Below are positions 60,355 through 64,000 of a DNA stretch of 64,000 nt, piece by piece; the first letter of the stretch is position 1, and each line of letters starts with the position of its first letter. Position numbers and translations under genes: made by a program. The stretch comes from Methylobacter sp. KS41 (GTDB taxonomy: Bacteria > Pseudomonadota > Gammaproteobacteria > Methylococcales > Methylomonadaceae), in the NCBI GenBank assembly GCA_002862125.1, contig PHSP01000003.1, forward strand, positions 806,001 through 870,000, given 5' to 3'. Under the pieces are notes generated by a model. It saw nothing but the letters and a program-made list of their open reading frames with translations. It did no database searches and had not been told where the DNA came from.

Positions 60355-60463
60355 AGAAATTTTCGGAGATTTATTTAGGACGACAACGATAAAAATATTC
60401 CCATAATACCGTAACCATAAGCCCACGTAATCCCACGGGGGCACATGCCTTAATAGGAATGAA

Positions 60464-60730
60464 ATGGTTATGACATCCAACATCTTGCCCATCATCAACC
60501 CCTTATATCGCCGCCCTATTGTCGAGCAGGCAACCGGCGATTCCAAGTCAACACTCTATCGCAAAATCAACCAAGGATTATTCACAAAGCCGGTCAAGAT
60601 AGGCGGCGAAAGAGTTGCATGGCCTGCAAATGAAGTACAGGCAATTAATAAAGCCCGCATTGCTGGAAAATCAGACGAGGAAATAAAGGCGCTGGTTATT
60701 GATCTGGAAGCGGCGCGGAAGGATTGTTAA
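60464..60730 (+). CDS. AlpA-family phage/satellite transcription regulator
   Basis: The protein has 88 residues. The wHTH of AlpA shows RRPIVEQATGDSKSTLYRKI and GERVAWPANEVQAINKARIAGKSDEEI. AlpA-type proteins activate integrase or replication genes of P4-like elements. An AGGA ribosome binding site lies at nine bases from ATG 60464. Upstream, CCCACG occurs twice 10 bases apart (60422-60437), a possible operator in one helical turn. Confidence 0.85.
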   Translation: MVMTSNILPIINPLYRRPIVEQATGDSKSTLYRKINQGLFTKPVKIGGERVAWPANEVQAINKARIAGKSDEEIKALVIDLEAARKDC

Positions 60731-60733
60731 AAC

Positions 60734-61642
60734 ATGGACAGATTAAGCACCGGGGCACCACACCCCGGCAGAACAAACGAAATACAGCGAGTCAATTATA
60801 CCAACGGCGATCTTACCCAGCAATTCAAAGACGCCATGCTGGATGCCGGAATAACTCCACCTGATGAAATCATTGCTGATGGCAAATTACACAGATTCAA
60901 AATTGATGGCAAGCTCAATGGAGCTTATAACTTACACCTGGACAATAGAGCAGCCGGTTACTTCCAGGACTTTCGGCAGGGTATAAAGCAAACCTGGAAG
61001 CAATCCGGTAATTTTATTCCTTTGTCTAACTTCCAGCGACAAGTCTTTAAAGCACAATGCCAACGCGAAGCAGAACAACGCCAAGCAGAAGAAGCAGCCA
61101 AGCACAAAGCGACAGCAAGCAAAGCAGTTTTTATCTGGAAGCCTGCACCGCCTGCGCCCTCTAACAATCCATATCTTGTAAAGAAACGTATCGGCACACA
61201 TGGCACACGTTTAGGCCGTGACAATGCGCTCATTATTCCTATTTACAACGCCAAGAACGATTTGGTTAATCTTCAATTTATCAGCGAGACGGCCGGCAAA
61301 AGGTTCTTGTCTGGCGGTCAGAAAAAAGGCTGTTTTTATTGCATTGGAGATCCCACAAATAAAATTCTGATTGCTGAGGGCTTCGCAACCGCAGCGAGTC
61401 TGTTTGAGTCTACCGGACTTCTAACGGTTGTGGCGTTCGATGCTGGCAACCTTAAAGAAGTAGCCATAAATATTAGGGCTTTATATCAAAATGCCGAGAT
61501 TGTTATTTGTGGCGATAATGACTTAAGCGGAGTTGGACAGAAAGCAGCGATTGAAGCGGCAGCAGCCATAAACGGCAAGTACATCATACCCGCGACACCG
61601 GGGCATGACTGGAACGACTCAATAACCGCGGAGGCCGTGTAA
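60734..61642 (+). CDS. Toprim-domain primase-like protein
   Basis: The protein has 302 residues. An N-terminal zinc-free primase/AEP-like region (HRFKIDGKLNGAYNLHLDNR) is followed by a Toprim domain with ILIAEGFATAASLFE (catalytic Glu) and IVICGDNDLSGVGQKAA (the DxD pair). It resembles the N-terminal half of P4 alpha primase/helicase. Here primase and helicase functions are split between this and the next gene, which overlaps by one base. It should prime island replication. Confidence 0.85.
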   Translation: MDRLSTGAPHPGRTNEIQRVNYTNGDLTQQFKDAMLDAGITPPDEIIADGKLHRFKIDGKLNGAYNLHLDNRAAGYFQDFRQGIKQTWKQSGNFIPLSNFQRQVFKAQCQREAEQRQAEEAAKHKATASKAVFIWKPAPPAPSNNPYLVKKRIGTHGTRLGRDNALIIPIYNAKNDLVNLQFISETAGKRFLSGGQKKGCFYCIGDPTNKILIAEGFATAASLFESTGLLTVVAFDAGNLKEVAINIRALYQNAEIVICGDNDLSGVGQKAAIEAAAAINGKYIIPATPGHDWNDSITAEAV

Positions 61643-63153
61643 TGAAACCGGATTTTGTATCTATTCTCAATTCTGCTCAATCCGCAACATTTGAGCCGGA
61701 GCCATTACGCGCACCATTACCCAAGGCTGAACCCTATCCAGTCGAGAGTTTAGGCAATGTTTTAGGATCGGCAGCACAGGCGTTACATGAAACCGTTAAA
61801 GCTCCACTGGCGTTATGTTGTCAGTCTGTACTTGCAGCCGCATCACTAGCAGCACAGGCGCATTTTGATGTTATGTTGCCTTGGGGACAGAAAAAGCCAT
61901 TATCATTATTCTTGCTTTCGGTTGCTGAATCAGGCGAGCGTAAGTCCGGAATTGATGATGTAGTCCTTGGCGCAGCAAAAGCACAAGAACGCCTGGACAT
62001 GGAAGGCTATCAAATGGAACTGGAAAGGTACGAGGCAGACTTGGCAAGGTGGAAGGCCGAAAGCGACCAGCAGAACAAAAAATCAGCAGGGGCTAAAAGT
62101 CAGGCGGCGAGTGATTACGAAGCCGAAGCAACGTACAGTAACCCGAAGCCCAAAGCACCCGTCATGCCGTTACGGTTTGTCAGTGAACCAACGGTAGAGG
62201 GTTTATATAAATTGCTGGCAGCTGGTCAGCCCAGCGTAGGCTTGTTTTCCGATGAAGCGGGCTTGCTGATTGGGGGCCATGCCATGAATAGTGATAACGC
62301 TCTAAAGACCATGGCGCGGTTATGTAAATTTTGGGACGGCGCGTCATTTGATCGGGTAAGGGCTGGCGATGGTAGCGGCAGCCTATACGGTAGGCGGCTG
62401 GCTATGCACCAACAAGCGCAACCTGATGTTATGGCTAAACTGTTAAGTGACCCTATGGCTAATGGGCAGGGCTTTCTTGCCCGTTGCCTGGTTGCATGGC
62501 CTGAATCAACTATAGGCAGTAGGTACGTAGCTAATTTTGAATGGGCCGGGGAACGGCAGGAATTAAAACGCTTATTTGTTGTACTGATAACATTATTTCA
62601 AGCGGAACCACGAACCGCAAAATCAGAGCAGGAACTTGATCCGGTAGAGCTTCCGCTTGATGAAGATGCAAAACAAATGGCAATGGCGGCAATAAATGAA
62701 TTTGAAACGCTTATGCAATCTGGTAATGATTTATTTGAAATCCGAGAACGCACAGCTAAAGCGGTTGAAAATGCGTGTCGTATCGCTGGCGTACTGGCGG
62801 TAATTGATGACGGGATGGCTACCCGTGCAATCAGCGCAAAGCACCTTGGACAGGGCTTAATATTGATTCAATGGTATTTGAAAGAAGCATTACGCATACG
62901 CGGCGCGGCGGTTGTTCCTCAATCTACTACCGACGCTGAATCATTATCAAAATGGCTTAATGAACGCGGTTATAGGGCGTTTAGATCACGACAGGTACTA
63001 ACCAAAGGGCCGAGTCAATTACGCAACAAAAAGCGCCTAGATGACGCCATAAAGGAACTTGTAGAAAATGGTTATCTTAGTCCTAACGAGCCTGGAACCA
63101 TCATCGATGGCGTAAGCACGAAGAAATCATGGAGCGTTCGCCATGTGGTTTAA
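61642..63153 (+). CDS. DUF3987 (YfjI-type) helicase-like protein
   Basis: The protein has 503 residues. It has the DUF3987/YfjI organisation with a P-loop variant SVAESGERKSGID near residue 100, where the usual Gly/Lys context GxxxxGKS is replaced by GERKS. It also has GLFSDEAGLLIGGHAM (Walker B-like) and ARCLVAWPESTIGSRYV. A charged linker (about 125-165) splits the motor. It acts with the Toprim protein in island replication; helicase activity is inferred from P4 alpha analogy. Confidence 0.82.
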   Translation: MKPDFVSILNSAQSATFEPEPLRAPLPKAEPYPVESLGNVLGSAAQALHETVKAPLALCCQSVLAAASLAAQAHFDVMLPWGQKKPLSLFLLSVAESGERKSGIDDVVLGAAKAQERLDMEGYQMELERYEADLARWKAESDQQNKKSAGAKSQAASDYEAEATYSNPKPKAPVMPLRFVSEPTVEGLYKLLAAGQPSVGLFSDEAGLLIGGHAMNSDNALKTMARLCKFWDGASFDRVRAGDGSGSLYGRRLAMHQQAQPDVMAKLLSDPMANGQGFLARCLVAWPESTIGSRYVANFEWAGERQELKRLFVVLITLFQAEPRTAKSEQELDPVELPLDEDAKQMAMAAINEFETLMQSGNDLFEIRERTAKAVENACRIAGVLAVIDDGMATRAISAKHLGQGLILIQWYLKEALRIRGAAVVPQSTTDAESLSKWLNERGYRAFRSRQVLTKGPSQLRNKKRLDDAIKELVENGYLSPNEPGTIIDGVSTKKSWSVRHVV

Positions 63154-63583
63154 TCCGGCTGAATTATCCAAAATTCAAACAACACCCCTTGCTAATCCTG
63201 CTAATTACGAACCGGATATAGGAGAAACAAAGTCTACGATTAGCAGGATTAGCAGGATTAGCAGAATTAGCAGCACCCTTGCCAGCGAGAAGCCTGTTAA
63301 TTGTGGGCAATGTCTGCACTTCAAAAGCTATAGCTTACATGGTAAGGGTTCTGGTATCTGCACCAATAGCGGGGACTATGGGTCATGGAGCGAAACACAG
63401 CACCAGTGCGCTAAATTTGATGCAGCCGTTGAATGGTTGGAGTTGCCCGAACCATCACCGGGCGCTTTGATAGTTACTTGTTACACGCCAAACGGAAAGG
63501 CTATCGAGGTTGAGTCAACCAGCCCGGAACATGCAGAAATTTTGCAGCGAATGAACCCAAAGAGGCCAGAAAATGGCGAATAA
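63143..63583 (+). CDS. Island protein with NPAN...ISRISRIS low-complexity stretch and cysteine motifs
   Basis: The protein has 146 residues and overlaps the preceding gene by 11 bases. The N-terminal part encodes LANPANY and then ISRISRISRISS, produced by 9-bp repeats that are inverted relative to each other (see the repeat entry). The rest has a CGQCLHF pair, CTNSGDYGSWSETQHQCAKF, suggesting a small zinc-binding fold. No family name is recognised. Similar composition next to DUF3987 genes is something I recall from other elements, but I cannot verify it here. Confidence 0.6.
   Translation: MWFNPAELSKIQTTPLANPANYEPDIGETKSTISRISRISRISSTLASEKPVNCGQCLHFKSYSLHGKGSGICTNSGDYGSWSETQHQCAKFDAAVEWLELPEPSPGALIVTCYTPNGKAIEVESTSPEHAEILQRMNPKRPENGE
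63191..63274. repeat. Iterated 9-bp repeats forming a perfect 15-bp inverted repeat
   Basis: GCTAATCCTGCTAAT (63191-63205) is the exact reverse complement of ATTAGCAGGATTAGC (63239-63253), with a 33-base loop. The right arm continues as four tandem 9-bp units, ATTAGCAGG twice, then ATTAGCAGA and ATTAGCAGC (63239-63274). The element lies within a coding frame just after the replication genes and may act as iterons or a DNA/RNA hairpin. Confidence 0.85.
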
Positions 63584-63839
63584 ATATCCTGTGGAAATAG
63601 ACGGCACAACGGGCGAGGTTGAGAGCATACCCCCCGCCAAAGAGAAACGATACCGCTGCAAATTAGATACATTGGCGGATGTTAAAGCAGAAATGGCGAA
63701 AGTCTATCGTGAGTCAAGATCGGAACTGATCGAACCAGTGACCGGCACAAAATTAATATGGATGCTGCAATCGGTGGCGCGAGTTATTGAGGGTAGCGAT
63801 TTAGAAAAGAGAATTGAAACATTGGAGAATAAAAGATGA
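63573..63839 (+). CDS. Small hypothetical island protein
   Basis: The protein has 88 residues and overlaps the previous gene by 11 bases. The product has a helical middle (LADVKAEMAKVYRESRSEL) and a C-terminal coiled-coil-like end (SDLEKRIETLENKR). No recognised domain. Its layout and coupling suggest a real gene in the satellite operon. Confidence 0.55.
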   Translation: MANKYPVEIDGTTGEVESIPPAKEKRYRCKLDTLADVKAEMAKVYRESRSELIEPVTGTKLIWMLQSVARVIEGSDLEKRIETLENKR

Positions 63840-64000
63840 GCATTAAATCCAGATTGTTAAAACTTGAATCGGTATCAAATACCGAGCCAAGACCAGTTCA
63901 CATTATGCGTATCATAGCTGATGTCGGCGATATTATTCCTATCGGCTACAGATGCGGAGAGGTCGAGATAATTCGGCATCCGAACGAATCAGAGGAAGAA
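63836..64000 (+). CDS. Hypothetical island protein, cut by window edge
   Basis: The frame starts at ATG 63836, overlapping the previous stop by four bases, and continues to the window end (55 residues visible, MSIKSRLLKLESVSNTEP...). No family is recognised. The coupling with the upstream gene supports it as genuine. Confidence 0.45.
   Translation, partial: MSIKSRLLKLESVSNTEPRPVHIMRIIADVGDIIPIGYRCGEVEIIRHPNESEEE

Larger units (their letters stand above)
57469..64000 (+). mobile_element. P4-like satellite / integrative island, left part
   Basis: From the repeats at 57469 to the window edge all genes are on one strand and form a recognisable satellite module. It has a tyrosine integrase, a toxin-antitoxin-like pair, AlpA, a Toprim primase, a DUF3987 helicase and small overlapping unknown genes. 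There are no structural phage genes. The element appears inserted just after the glnA terminator, without a tRNA. The right end is not in the window, so its size is unknown. Confidence 0.8.

Noticed and set aside
63239-63274. CRISPR-like array
   Set aside because: The units are 9 bp, contiguous without spacers and inside a coding frame.

Overview
The window looks like a gammaproteobacterial chromosome of moderate GC, and a type I methanotroph (Methylococcales) is plausible. That placement is inference. It rests on overall gene style, a DraT/DraG nitrogenase switch, duplicated glycogen phosphorylases beside polyphosphate kinase, and a tight GT2/YdjC/ArnT-like operon. No methane or methanol oxidation genes and no rRNA or tRNA genes are in the window.

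Layout. 0-6 kb is core and housekeeping: the 5' part of prfB (minus strand, with its programmed +1 frameshift), an orphan ParA, dtd, an LpxH-type phosphoesterase, LplT and a Nudix hydrolase. 6-15.6 kb is a storage and energy cluster: two different glycogen/alpha-glucan phosphorylases bracket an unusual pyruvate kinase-like protein and Ppk1. 15.9-22.5 kb holds TonB, an acyl-CoA synthetase/GNAT fusion, a degraded dctA and an intact paralogous symporter. 22.7-25.2 kb is dnaB-alr.

25.4-28.1 kb is a run of small, same-strand genes (murI, a 48-codon ORF, a GFA-family gene and a lipoprotein hydrolase). They are separated by attC-like imperfect palindromes and may be an integron cassette array without a visible integrase. 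28.2-33.3 kb is an Lpp-like lipoprotein followed by a four-gene translationally coupled operon: a GtrA-ArnT fusion, a YdjC deacetylase, a GT2 and a CmoA-like methyltransferase. This operon looks like a compact pathway for adding an amino sugar to lipid A or another envelope acceptor. 33.8-39 kb carries small secreted paralogues, a DUF4124/SDR/CPXCG operon, a POT transporter and AlkB.

39.2-46 kb is a GC-rich five-gene exporter operon (outer membrane factor, HlyD, double ATPase, two permeases), probably acquired. 46.4-51.3 kb has a PAS-GGDEF-hemerythrin protein, draT-draG and a GT4. A truncated GT2 remnant follows, cut by an IS1634-type insertion sequence with recognisable ends. 54-57.4 kb has a porin and glnA with NtrC-like sites and a strong terminator.

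From about 57.5 kb to the right edge lies an integrated P4-like satellite or island. It has a tyrosine integrase, a DUF4258/HTH toxin-antitoxin pair, a three-way-junction DNA element, AlpA, a Toprim primase and a DUF3987 helicase. Next comes a gene whose coding sequence contains iterated 9-bp repeats forming a perfect 15-bp inverted repeat. The island runs off the window.
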